From positions 1,240,001 through 1,304,000 of the forward strand of contig NZ_CP048751.1 in NCBI RefSeq assembly GCF_011064825.1: 64,000 nucleotides of DNA. The letters are read 5' to 3'. This document shows, in pieces, positions 1-8,121 of this stretch. Numbering within the stretch: the stretch's first letter is position 1; each line of letters starts with the position of its first letter. This DNA is from Brevundimonas mediterranea. Its GTDB lineage: Bacteria; Pseudomonadota; Alphaproteobacteria; Caulobacterales; Caulobacteraceae. The position numbers were made by a program, and so were the translations under genes. Under the pieces are notes generated by a model. The model made no database searches. It was given only the letters and a program-made list of their open reading frames with translations, and was not told the DNA's origin.

Positions 1-784
1 GTCGGCGGCGAAGGCGGCGGGCGGGCGGTTTCTGCTGCGGATCGAGGACATCGACCCCACGCGCTGCCGACCGGAACATGAGGCCGCCATTCTGGAAGAC
101 CTGGCCTGGCTGGGGCTGGACTGGGAGACGCCGGTCCGACGCCAGTCGGATCATCTGTCCGACTATGCCGCGGCGATCGAGGCCCTGAAGGCGCGGGATC
201 TGTTGTACCGGTGTTTCCGTACACGGAAAGAGATCCTGGACCGGATCGGCGATGCGCCGCACGGGGCGAGCGAGGCGGTGCGGCCGGGGCCGCATCCGGC
301 CGAGGAGGAGGCCCGTTTCCTGGCCCAGGGGCGGCCTTTCGCCTGGCGGCTGTCGCTGGACCGGGCGCGTGAAACCCTGGGCGAGGCGACGTGGACCGGG
401 CTGGTCTTCATCGAGCAGGGGGCCGGCCCGGACGGAGAAACCGGCGTTGTGCCCGTTCGGCCCGAGACGGCCGGGGATGTGGTGCTGGCGCGCAAGGATG
501 CGGGCGTCGCCTATCATCTGGCCGTGACCCACGACGACGCCCTGCAGGGGATCGACCATGTGATCCGGGGGCAGGACCTGTTCGAGGCCGCCCATGTGCA
601 GCGCCTGATCCAGGCCCTGATGGGCTGGCCCGCCCCTGTCTATCGCCACCACCGCCTGCTGGCCGGGCCGGACGGGCGCCGCTACGCCAAGCGGGACCAA
701 TCCGTAACCCTGGCGGAGCTGAGGGCGGGCGGCATGACGGCCCAGGCCCTGCGCGCCGAACTGGGCTTCAGTCCCGCCGGCTGA
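1..784 (+). CDS. gluQ: Glutamyl-Q tRNA(Asp) synthetase, 3' part (start lies before the window)
   Basis: Class I aminoacyl-tRNA synthetase paralogue that attaches glutamate to queuosine at position 34 of tRNA(Asp). Reading from base 2, the visible part begins inside the catalytic core and carries the signature RIEDIDPTR, then a GluRS-like Rossmann core. The KMSKS-equivalent loop near the end appears as AKRDQSVTL. No anticodon-binding domain follows, which separates GluQ from full-length GluRS. The 5' end with the HIGH motif is outside the window. The stop at 782-784 overlaps the convergent TIGR02186 gene by 17 bases. Confidence 0.93.
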   Translation, partial: SAAKAAGGRFLLRIEDIDPTRCRPEHEAAILEDLAWLGLDWETPVRRQSDHLSDYAAAIEALKARDLLYRCFRTRKEILDRIGDAPHGASEAVRPGPHPAEEEARFLAQGRPFAWRLSLDRARETLGEATWTGLVFIEQGAGPDGETGVVPVRPETAGDVVLARKDAGVAYHLAVTHDDALQGIDHVIRGQDLFEAAHVQRLIQALMGWPAPVYRHHRLLAGPDGRRYAKRDQSVTLAELRAGGMTAQALRAELGFSPAG

Positions 785-1607
785 AGATGCGCGAGGCGCC
801 ATAGCCGGTCAGGGCGGCCAGAATCACGCAGAGGACGCCGTACAGCCACGGCCGGCGATGGGCGAACTCGTAGATGTCGCGCTCGATGCCGACCTTTTCG
901 ACGGTCAGGGTCAGATTGGAGACCGACCGGGGCTCGCCGCCCTGGAACAGCCAGACCTCGGCATAGTATTTGCCGGTCGGGGCGACGGTCGGCAGCTTGA
1001 CCTCGGCCCGGAACAGGCCGCGATCCACGAACTCCACCCCGTCCGGATCGGTGTCATAGAGGGCCGCCGCCTCCTTCAGCCGGATCACGGCGCGCCTCCA
1101 ATCCAGATAGTCGTCGCCCAGACGGCTGACGACCACGTCGCGCACCCCGTAGCGGGTCACGGTGCCGGCCTCCTCCGGCGCGTCGATGCGCAGATGGTCC
1201 ACCCCGACGCCCAGTCGACGCAGCTGGCCGAAGTCGGCGATGTCCGACAGGGGCCGGGTCGAGGCGGTCATGTAGAAGCCGGGGGCCCCTTCGAACAGGA
1301 CCGGGCGGCTGTTCAGCCAGACCCCCATGTTGCGAGTCTTCTTGACCAGGCGGACCGGGGCGTCGGGGCCGCGCACCACCACGACCACATCGACCGGGTC
1401 GGGGGTCGGGTTGAACACCGCGCCATACAGGACGATGGAGGCGCCGGTGAAACCGGAATCGACGTGGACCTGGGCGTCGGTCAGGGCGGCGGCGACGCGC
1501 AGTTCGCCCGTCGTGGCCTCGGACCGGTCGGGGGCCGGCGCCGCGACGGGGGCCGCCTCGATGGGGGGTGCCTCAATGGCCGGAGGGGGTGGAGGAAGCG
1601 CCTGCAT
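768..1607 (-). CDS. TIGR02186 family membrane-anchored protein
   Basis: Protein of 279 residues, chosen to start at the ATG at 1607, which shares one base with the stop of the upstream transporter (TGATG), so the two are translationally coupled. After a proline/alanine-rich start there is a long beta-rich region, and a single C-terminal membrane helix (about residues 252-272) is followed by a short basic tail ending SRRD. This fits the alphaproteobacterial TIGR02186 family, often found beside TSUP transporters. Its biochemical role is unknown. An accessory role for the transporter is inferred only from the coupling. The same frame stays open further upstream, but that part is antisense to the transporter and not convincing. 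Confidence 0.8.
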   Translation of the reverse strand: MQALPPPPPAIEAPPIEAAPVAAPAPDRSEATTGELRVAAALTDAQVHVDSGFTGASIVLYGAVFNPTPDPVDVVVVVRGPDAPVRLVKKTRNMGVWLNSRPVLFEGAPGFYMTASTRPLSDIADFGQLRRLGVGVDHLRIDAPEEAGTVTRYGVRDVVVSRLGDDYLDWRRAVIRLKEAAALYDTDPDGVEFVDRGLFRAEVKLPTVAPTGKYYAEVWLFQGGEPRSVSNLTLTVEKVGIERDIYEFAHRRPWLYGVLCVILAALTGYGASRIFSRRD

Positions 1608-2530
1608 CAGTCCGACACCCCCGGCGCGAGCAGGAAGATGTCGCTGGGCCGCACGAACAGCTCCAGCCCCATCTGGATGCCGACCAGCAGCACGATCAGG
1701 CCCAGGGCCGCGCGCAGCTCCTCGGCCCGGAACCGACCCGCGAACCGGGCGCCGATCTGGGCGCCGACCACCCCGCCCAGCAGCAGGATGGTGGACAGCA
1801 GGATGTCGACCGTCTGGTTGCGGCCGGCCTGGAGAATGGTGGTGATGGCCGTGGTGATGATGATCTGGAACAGGCTGGTGCCCACCACCGCCCCGGCTCG
1901 CATCCGCAGCACATAGAGCATGGCCGGCACCAGGATGAAGCCGCCGCCGACCCCCATGATGGCCGACAGGATCCCGGCGAAGACGCCCAGGCCGAACGGC
2001 GGCAGGGCGCTGATATAGAGGCCCGACTTGGGGAACTTCATCTTGAGCGGCAGACCATACAGCCACAGGGGACGGCGGCGGTCCTTGCGCGGCGGGGGCA
2101 GGCCACGACGCCGACGCAGGATCTCGGTCAGGCTCTCGTGCAGCATCAACAGGCCGATGGCGCCCAGGAAGACCAGATAGGACAGGGCCACCACCAGATC
2201 GGCCTGGCCCAGCAGGCGCAGATAGCGGAACAGTTCGACGCCCGCGATCGCCCCGGCGGCCCCGCCCGCGGCCATGACGCCGCCCATCTTGAAATCCACC
2301 GCGCCCTGGCCCGCATAGCGGATCACGCCGGATGTGGAGGAGGCGACGACGTGGCTGGCCTGGCTGGCGACGGCCACGGTCGGCGGAATTCCCATGAAGA
2401 CCAGGATCGGCGCCATCAGGAAGCCGCCGCCGATGCCGAACAGGCCCGAGACGAACCCGACCACCGCCCCCAGAATCACCAGGGTCGGCCAGTTCACCGA
2501 AACCTCGGCGATCGGCAGATAGATGTCCAA
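1607..2530 (-). CDS. TSUP (TauE/SafE, DUF81) family membrane transporter
   Basis: Polytopic membrane protein of 307 residues in the family that moves sulfite, sulfonates and related anions. The glycine-rich TSUP signature occurs twice, as expected for its internal repeat: FGIGGGFLMAP near residue 32 and IMGVGGGFILVP in the second half. The start is a TTG at 2530. It is preferred because family members commonly begin near the motif YLPIAE, which here follows directly, but no clear ribosome-binding site is visible. The gene is coupled to the downstream TIGR02186 gene by a one-base stop/start overlap. The substrate cannot be told from sequence. Confidence 0.88.
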   Translation of the reverse strand: MDIYLPIAEVSVNWPTLVILGAVVGFVSGLFGIGGGFLMAPILVFMGIPPTVAVASQASHVVASSTSGVIRYAGQGAVDFKMGGVMAAGGAAGAIAGVELFRYLRLLGQADLVVALSYLVFLGAIGLLMLHESLTEILRRRRGLPPPRKDRRRPLWLYGLPLKMKFPKSGLYISALPPFGLGVFAGILSAIMGVGGGFILVPAMLYVLRMRAGAVVGTSLFQIIITTAITTILQAGRNQTVDILLSTILLLGGVVGAQIGARFAGRFRAEELRAALGLIVLLVGIQMGLELFVRPSDIFLLAPGVSD

Positions 2531-2637
2531 AGGACGCGCCTTCGGCTGGAGCGGAACGGGAGACGCCGAACGGCGACAGGGTGTTCTTTAGCGACGGGGA
2601 CGGCGCGCCGCCACCCGTGCGCGAAAGGTTTGGCGGC

Positions 2638-5568
2638 CTAGCCTCGGCCCTGAGCCGGGCTTTGGACCTGCTGCTGCACAAATGCGTCGGCGGCGGTGCG
2701 GGCGGCGCGCTGGGCGGTGGCGGTGGCGGCGGGACGAAGTCGGGTGACGGCCGCCTGGGCCTCGCTGTCGCCGCCGCGCGCGGCGATCATGTACCATTTC
2801 AGGGCTTCGGTCGGGTTCTTCGCCACGCCCTCGGCGCCGGTCTCATAGATGCGGGCGACATTGTACTGGCTGTCGGTCAGGCCCCGCTCGGCCGCCCTGA
2901 GCAGCCAGATCAGACCCTCGGCCTGATTGGCCGCGCCGCCGTCGCCTTCGTACAACTGCATGCCGTACAGATGCATGCCGCCGGGATCCCCGGACTCGGC
3001 CGCACGGCGGCCCCACCGACGGCTCTCGGCCGGATTGGCGGACACGCCGTTTCCACCCATGAGATAGAGCTGACCCAGATAGGTCTGGGCCGGGCCGTAC
3101 CCCAGGTCGGCGGCGCGCTTCAGTTCGTCCACGCCTTCCAGGTCGCCGCTCTCGATCCGGTTCACGGCCCGTTCGAACTCGGCCGCGCCGGCGTCGACCG
3201 TGGGTACGGCGTCCGTCGGCGTGATCGCCATGGCGATCGGGGTTTCGCTGGCGGCGGAGGCGGGCGTCCGGGTCGAACCCGGCAACCCCGGCAGTTCGAG
3301 ATCGGGCAGTCCCGACCCGTCGGCCAGGGTCAGAGACGCATAGGCCCCGCCGGTCAGGGCCACAGCCGTGACCGAGGCCAGGAAGGCCTTCTTGACCGTC
3401 GATCCGTCCTTGGCCGCCTGCTTGTCCAGCCGCTCCTGCAGCTTGGACTTGCCGCCGCGCTTGGGCATCAGGCCGAAGCCCTGGCGGGGCGCTTCCTCGG
3501 GCGCCGCCGGCGTCGTCATGGCCGCACGGGCGGCGTCGATGGTGCTGCGGGTCGAGGCCGCGCGACCGGCGGCGGCGGCTGCGCCCATGCTGGCGCGCAG
3601 ACGGCGGGGATCGACGAATTCGGTGTCGTCGGCGAAGTCGTCGTCGCCGTCCAGCAAGGCGTCGCTCCGGCCTTGAACTGGGCCTTGAACGGCGTCCTGA
3701 TCCGGGGCCTGTCCGTTCGGACGCGGCTCCGACCGGGTCGAGAAACCGGATGCGGTGGCCTCCAGCGCGTCGTCGACATCGGCGCCGCCGAAACCGCCGA
3801 AGGGCTGGATTCGGGGTTCGCTTTCGACCGACGCCGCAGAAACCGGAGCCGGATCAGGCTCGGGCCGGAGCGGCTCCGACGCCAGTGCAGCGGGCGTCGA
3901 CGCCGTCGGCATCGACGGGAAGGGCGTCGCCATGGCCGCGTCCGGCGACACGGGGTCGATCGACCAGTCATCCTCGACGTCGAAGGATTCTTCGGGGAAG
4001 ACGGCCGCGCGCCAGTCCGGCTCGACCGGCGCCGAGACGGCGGCGACCGCTGCGCGCTCGGCGACGGCGCGGGGCGCGGGCACGGGCGAAGGCTCGGCCT
4101 CGGGGATGTCCAGCTGCAGGTCGCGGGTCGCGGCCGGCTTGCGCGTATCCATGCTCTCGCGGGCCTCGGCCAGCAGGCGGGCGGTGCGCTCCTCGCTCAT
4201 CCGCATCCGCTCGGCCAGTTCGCCCGAGGCGCGGTCGTAGCGCTGTTCGATCTTGTCCGAGCTTTCCGACAGGCGCCGCGCGATGTCGTCCAGCGCCTGC
4301 TGCGAGCGGCGTTCGGACTGGGCGATGCGGTCGCTCAGCTGATCCGAAATCCGGGTGATCTCGCCGCCCAGCTTCTCGAGCGCCAGGGCGTGACGGTCGT
4401 CGCTGGCGGTCAGGCGTTGATCGACGCGATCGACGTGGCGCGCGAACTCCTGGTCCATTCTGGCCGCGTGACGCGACAGATCGGCCTCGACCTTGCGGCC
4501 GACCAGGTCGGTGACGCTGCGGGTGACGGCCTCGGCGCGGCCGATGGCCTCGCGTTCGACCGTCTGGACCCGGGCGTTCAGGTTCTGGGCGATCTTCAGG
4601 ACCTCGCGGCCCATGGCCTCCAGCCCCTGGGCGCCCTTGCGCTCGGATGCGTTCAGCTGGTCGCCGACGCTGCGGACCGCCTGTTCGATCCGGTCGATGC
4701 GCGCGCCGGTCTCGGCGGCGTCGAGCCGCTGCATCATCTCGGCGCGGTTGAACTCGATCTGACGCGACAGGGTCTCGGCCAGCTTCTCGAACCGGGCGGC
4801 GTCACGCGCCCCCTCGGGCTCGACCCGTCCCTCGGCCGCGCGCATGCGCTGGTCCAGCTCGGCGAAGGAGCGCTCGAGGGTCTTCAGCGCCTCGGTGGTG
4901 CGGCTCTGGGCCTGGTCCAGACGCGCGCCGACCTGGGCCAGCAGGTCCGTGCCGACGCCGGGACCTGCGGCCTTCTCGACCGCCTCCATGCGCTGACGCA
5001 GTTCCGAGACGCCCGACCTCTGGCGTTCCTCGATGTCGTACAGGCGGCCGGCCAGGGCGCCCAGCGACTGCTCGACCTTGCCGAAGGTCTCCTGGGTCTG
5101 AGGGCCGGTGTCGCGTTCGAAGGCGCGCAGGCGACGATGCCCCTCGCGCAGTTCCTCGGCGATGTCGTCGATGCGGCGAGCCTGCCCCTTGGTCTGGGCG
5201 TCCTGACCGTCCAGCCGGCGCACCAGGCCGGACACGGCCTGGTCCACGCCCTGGATGGCGACGGTCGAGCGCCGCTCGGCGGCCTCCAGCCGGGCGGCGA
5301 TGGCGTCGATGGAGGCGCTGATCCGCTGCCAGCCTTCGTCGGAAGCGTCATAGGCGTCGTCGAGACGGCGGCTGCGACCGCGACGTTCGAACATCTCGGG
5401 GCCGGCGGAGCGACGCGGCAGGGTGGCGTAACCCTCGTCCTCGTCTTCCATGATCATGGAGTTCAGCCATTCGCCCAGGGTCATGCCCGAGCGCCGCGCA
5501 AGATCCTTGGCGACCTCGCGGGCCTTCGGATCAATACCCTTCACGCTCCAAGGCGCCGCTGCGCTCAC
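2638..5568 (-). CDS. podJ: Polar organelle development protein PodJ
   Basis: Protein of 976 residues with a GTG start. The N-terminus carries the PodJ-type segment PWSVKGIDPKAREVAKD followed by SGMTLGEWLN. A long cytoplasmic coiled coil follows (about residues 60-490), then an acidic/proline-rich region (about 500-720), one membrane helix near 728-748, and a periplasmic part with Sel1-like repeats (about 800-935; for example GYGPAQTYLGQLYLMG). PodJ organizes the flagellated/piliated pole in Caulobacter and is needed for pilus and holdfast placement. The protein ends soon after the Sel1 repeats in an Ala/Gln-rich tail, and I see no C-terminal peptidoglycan-binding domain. A complete CtrA-type box and two GANTC sites lie upstream. 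Confidence 0.85.
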   Translation of the reverse strand: MSAAAPWSVKGIDPKAREVAKDLARRSGMTLGEWLNSMIMEDEDEGYATLPRRSAGPEMFERRGRSRRLDDAYDASDEGWQRISASIDAIAARLEAAERRSTVAIQGVDQAVSGLVRRLDGQDAQTKGQARRIDDIAEELREGHRRLRAFERDTGPQTQETFGKVEQSLGALAGRLYDIEERQRSGVSELRQRMEAVEKAAGPGVGTDLLAQVGARLDQAQSRTTEALKTLERSFAELDQRMRAAEGRVEPEGARDAARFEKLAETLSRQIEFNRAEMMQRLDAAETGARIDRIEQAVRSVGDQLNASERKGAQGLEAMGREVLKIAQNLNARVQTVEREAIGRAEAVTRSVTDLVGRKVEADLSRHAARMDQEFARHVDRVDQRLTASDDRHALALEKLGGEITRISDQLSDRIAQSERRSQQALDDIARRLSESSDKIEQRYDRASGELAERMRMSEERTARLLAEARESMDTRKPAATRDLQLDIPEAEPSPVPAPRAVAERAAVAAVSAPVEPDWRAAVFPEESFDVEDDWSIDPVSPDAAMATPFPSMPTASTPAALASEPLRPEPDPAPVSAASVESEPRIQPFGGFGGADVDDALEATASGFSTRSEPRPNGQAPDQDAVQGPVQGRSDALLDGDDDFADDTEFVDPRRLRASMGAAAAAGRAASTRSTIDAARAAMTTPAAPEEAPRQGFGLMPKRGGKSKLQERLDKQAAKDGSTVKKAFLASVTAVALTGGAYASLTLADGSGLPDLELPGLPGSTRTPASAASETPIAMAITPTDAVPTVDAGAAEFERAVNRIESGDLEGVDELKRAADLGYGPAQTYLGQLYLMGGNGVSANPAESRRWGRRAAESGDPGGMHLYGMQLYEGDGGAANQAEGLIWLLRAAERGLTDSQYNVARIYETGAEGVAKNPTEALKWYMIAARGGDSEAQAAVTRLRPAATATAQRAARTAADAFVQQQVQSPAQGRG

Positions 5569-5709
5569 TGATTCGGCTCCCGACCCATGGGATGGAGGCT
5601 ATAACGCCAATATCGAGGGTGTAAACGTGTGGTTAACCGCAAGATGTTGCGCCGACTCGTCAGCCTGTGGACATCTCGTCGGATGGGGAGGCTTTTGGGC
5701 GCGACGTGG

Positions 5710-5724
5710 TTAATGACCGATTAA
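5710..5724. promoter_or_regulatory. Full-consensus CtrA-type binding site
   Basis: The bases read TTAA, seven bases, TTAA, an exact match to the Caulobacter CtrA consensus TTAA-N7-TTAA. A further TTAA lies just beyond it and a TTAACC half-site is at 5633. The box is 142 bases upstream of the podJ GTG and 63 bases upstream of the small membrane protein gene on the other strand. GANTC motifs are at 5570-5574 and 5654-5658. Occupancy by CtrA is inferred. Confidence 0.6.
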
Positions 5725-5786
5725 GATTAAGGACCTGGTAACCGGTTCGGCTTGCGTCCCTGCTCCGGCTGCGCCAACTGCGGCCC

Positions 5787-6002
5787 ATGAGCCTGACAAC
5801 CACTCTGATCCTGCTGGGCGCGGCCCTGGCCGTCATGGTCTTCGCCGGCTGGCGCGGCGCGCGGCCGCCCGACCCGTTCAAGGGGCCGCGCATGGTCCCC
5901 TGGCGCTTCATCATGCTGGGCGCCGCGGCCCTGGCCATGCTGCTGCTGATCCACCTGGCCACCCTGTTCGGCGCCGAACGACCGCCCTGGGTTTCAGTTT
6001 AG
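5787..6002 (+). CDS. Small two-helix membrane protein
   Basis: Protein of 71 residues, function unknown. Two hydrophobic helices are visible (about residues 4-22 and 42-61), joined by a basic, proline-rich loop containing RGARPPDPFKGPRM. Its charge pattern and codon use look like a real small membrane protein. The start ATG lies 63 bases after the CtrA-type box, so it may be cell-cycle controlled. The next gene starts 55 bases later on the same strand. Confidence 0.65.
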   Translation: MSLTTTLILLGAALAVMVFAGWRGARPPDPFKGPRMVPWRFIMLGAAALAMLLLIHLATLFGAERPPWVSV

Positions 6003-6057
6003 GAACCCGAACGAGGCCCGACGGTTGATCCTGCGAACCCCAGACAGGAGACGCATC

Positions 6058-6558
6058 ATGGCCGACAAACTGACCCCCGCCGAGGCGGAAAAGGAATTCT
6101 GGAACAGCCTGAAGGAGTCCAACACCGGCATGCTGGGCCTGGACCAGGCCGGCTATCACCATCAGCCCATGACCGGTTTCGGCGAGCCGGAGACCGGGAC
6201 CATCTGGTTCTTCAGCCGCAATGACACCGACTTCGCCCGCAACGTGGCGGTCGGCGGTCAGCAGGGCATGTTCTGCTATCAGGCCAAGGACCAGAAGGTT
6301 CAGGCCTGTATCCACGGCGACCTGTCGATCGACCAGGACCGCGCCCGGATTGAAAAATACTGGAACCCCGTCGTCGCCGCCTGGTACCCGGACGGCAAGG
6401 ACGACCCGCACCTGACCCTGATCCGCTTCAACGCCGAGGACGGCCGGGTCTGGGTTTCGGACAAGGGCGCGCTGGGCTTCGGCTATCAGGTGATGAAGGC
6501 CAATCTGACCAAGACCCAGCCGGACGTCGGCGGCGTGTCGGACGTGAACCTGCAATAG
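6058..6558 (+). CDS. General stress protein, pyridoxamine 5'-phosphate oxidase-like split barrel
   Basis: Protein of 166 residues of the flavin/PNPOx-like general stress family (Gsp26-like). It begins MADKLTPAEAEKEFWNSL and contains the split-barrel strands GTIWFFSRNDTDFA and KVQACIHGDLSID, ending in a short GY-rich tail. Such proteins bind flavin nucleotides or act in stress responses, and the exact activity is not known. The ATG at 6058 is preceded by AGGAG with eight-base spacing, which decides the start. A strong terminator follows at 6617. Confidence 0.85.
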   Translation: MADKLTPAEAEKEFWNSLKESNTGMLGLDQAGYHHQPMTGFGEPETGTIWFFSRNDTDFARNVAVGGQQGMFCYQAKDQKVQACIHGDLSIDQDRARIEKYWNPVVAAWYPDGKDDPHLTLIRFNAEDGRVWVSDKGALGFGYQVMKANLTKTQPDVGGVSDVNLQ

Positions 6559-6616
6559 GATCGCCGGCCACGACTATCCCGTGGTTTGAAGGCTGCGGGA
6601 TGCTTGATCTGAGATT

Positions 6617-6650
6617 ACGCGCGCCAGACCGTGTCTGGCGCGCGTTTCCT
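6617..6650 (+). terminator. Rho-independent terminator
   Basis: A perfect 13-base-pair stem (6617-6629 with 6633-6645), a three-base loop and a T-rich tail (TTTCCTT) follow the stress-protein gene. The hairpin also argues against any start upstream of 6721 for the next gene, because the upstream in-frame ATG at 6631 lies in its loop. Confidence 0.85.
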
Positions 6651-6720
6651 TGTCCCGCTTGACCACAATTCCGCCCCTCTGGTTGCTTCAGCTGCAATCC
6701 AGGACATTGAGGGGTATCCA

Positions 6721-7617
6721 ATGCTGGGTTTGCTGACCGCCGCCGCCATCGCGGCCTGTTCTCCGCCTGAAGGAACATCCGCCCTGCTGGAGCGGCCGGA
6801 GCGGGTGATCATGATCGGGGAGCTTCACGGCACGGCCGAAGCCCCGCGGGCGGTCGGCGAGATCGCCTGCGCCGCCAGCGAGCAAGGGTCGGTCGTCGTC
6901 GCCCTAGAGTTGGAAGACACGCTTCAGCCCACGCTGGACGCCTTCATCGCCGCGCCGGACGACGCCGGCGCAGTAGAGACGCTGGAGGGCTCAACCCTGC
7001 TTAACCGCGCGGTACAGGACGGGCGAACCAGCCAAGCCTTGCTGGATCTGCTGATGCGCGTTCGCGCGTTGAAAGCCTCCGGCCGCGATATCAGCCTGCA
7101 CCTGTTCCAGCCCAGCAGCCTGTCCAGGGGCGAGGGTCTGGATCAGGCCTGGTACGAGTTGAACATGGGCTATCTGCTCAGCCGGGCGCGACAAACCCGG
7201 CCCGACGCGCGGGTCATCGGCCTGGCCGGCAATATCCACGCGCGCAAGACCGCCTTTGAGGACTATCCTGACCTGGGGGTTCCCGCAGCCGGGCATCTGC
7301 CAGCGCGCGAAACCCTGAGCCTCAAGATCGCGCAACAGGGCGGGTTCGCCTGGAACTGCTCGCAGGACGCCTGCGGGGTGAATCCGTCCATGGCCAGTTA
7401 CGACGCCGAGGCGCGTGGGGTCATCCTGGGCGTTCATCGTCTGCGGGGGGCGCCTGGACGGGGTCAGAGCGGAGGCTTTCCATCAACTGTCGGATCTCGG
7501 CCTGGCGCTCGGGGGACAGGCTGGAGACCTGGGTCCGCTGAAGCGTTCGCATTCGGCCAGCGACAAAATCGTCGATGGACAGCGGCTGATCGCGATCCGA
7601 ACCCAACCGGGCCATGA
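6721..7617 (+). CDS. ChaN-like (GExHG) lipoprotein
   Basis: Protein of 298 residues. The ATG at 6721 has GAGGGG seven bases upstream and gives a short lipoprotein signal with lipobox IAAC. The motif MIGELHGTAEAP, a later GLAGNIHARK and a C-terminal GFAWNC resemble the ChaN/haem-binding-like GExHG family of periplasmic lipoproteins. The function is only inferred. The last 65 or so codons (from about 7421) lie antisense to the EF-hand gene and look unlike the rest, so the true family homology probably ends near residue 235 and the tail may be a read-through extension. Confidence 0.65.
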   Translation: MLGLLTAAAIAACSPPEGTSALLERPERVIMIGELHGTAEAPRAVGEIACAASEQGSVVVALELEDTLQPTLDAFIAAPDDAGAVETLEGSTLLNRAVQDGRTSQALLDLLMRVRALKASGRDISLHLFQPSSLSRGEGLDQAWYELNMGYLLSRARQTRPDARVIGLAGNIHARKTAFEDYPDLGVPAAGHLPARETLSLKIAQQGGFAWNCSQDACGVNPSMASYDAEARGVILGVHRLRGAPGRGQSGGFPSTVGSRPGARGTGWRPGSAEAFAFGQRQNRRWTAADRDPNPTGP

Positions 7618-8029
7618 CGACGCGGTCGCTCATATAGCCGGCGTCATAGGCGGCCGCGCGGCGCAGATCCGCCGAAGCCTCGCGTTCCGACTTCGACACC
7701 AGACCGTCGCCGTCCGTGTCGGTCTGGGCGAACCAGTCGGCAAGATATTCCGCGTCGGAAAGGGATTCCGACCCGGACTGGGCCTGGATCAGGGCGTTTA
7801 GGGTGTCGGCGCCGAAGGTGTCGGCGGGGGTCATTTCGGCGCGGGTGACGCGACCGTCCGCATCGGCGTCGAAGGTTTCGAAAGCCTTTGAAACCTTGGT
7901 GTTTCCAGCGTCTACAGCTCTGATTTCGTCGAGGGTGAGGGCTTCGTCGCCGTCGGTGTTCAGACGGTCGAACAGCTTCTGATAGAGCTGTTGCGTGAGG
8001 GTGGAACCCGCAGCGGATATGGTGGTCAT
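7421..8029 (-). CDS. EF-hand calcium-binding protein
   Basis: Protein of 202 residues with three recognizable EF-hand loops: [24 protein letters not shown] and [12 protein letters not shown], plus a degenerate fourth around [11 protein letters not shown]. It is expected to bind Ca2+. No signal peptide is obvious and the partner is unknown. The ATG at 8029 follows GGGGAGG at eight-base spacing. The upstream in-frame TTG at 8056 is less likely. Its 3' end overlaps the convergent lipoprotein gene by 197 bases. Confidence 0.8.
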   Translation of the reverse strand: MTTISAAGSTLTQQLYQKLFDRLNTDGDEALTLDEIRAVDAGNTKVSKAFETFDADADGRVTRAEMTPADTFGADTLNALIQAQSGSESLSDAEYLADWFAQTDTDGDGLVSKSEREASADLRRAAAYDAGYMSDRVVMARLGSDRDQPLSIDDFVAGRMRTLQRTQVSSLSPERQAEIRQLMESLRSDPVQAPPADDERPG

Positions 8030-8069
8030 GGCCTCAGCCTCCCCAGGGCGCGACAAGCGTGACCTTAAG

Positions 8070-8105
8070 GAAGCAAAGGCCAGACCGCGCGACGCGCGGC
8101 CTGGC
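8070..8105 (-). terminator. Terminator of the arginine genes
   Basis: Downstream of argF, on the minus strand, a 12-pair stem (8079-8090 with 8094-8105, one G-U pair) with a three-base loop is followed by CTTTGCTTCC. The weak T-tract makes this a probable rather than ideal intrinsic terminator. Confidence 0.55.
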
Positions 8106-8121
8106 GATCGTCAGATCGGCG

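Noticed and set aside
1608..2681. N-terminal extension of the TIGR02186 frame, which could be read as a 637-residue fusion
   Set aside because: This part is antisense-like Arg/Gly-rich sequence overlapping the TSUP gene in another frame; the TGATG coupling defines the start at 1607.
2581..5571. Very long open frame (996 codons) on the plus strand opposite podJ
   Set aside because: It is the antisense of podJ. The protein is low-complexity and has no domain, while the minus frame has clear PodJ and Sel1 features. Long antisense frames are common in high-GC DNA.
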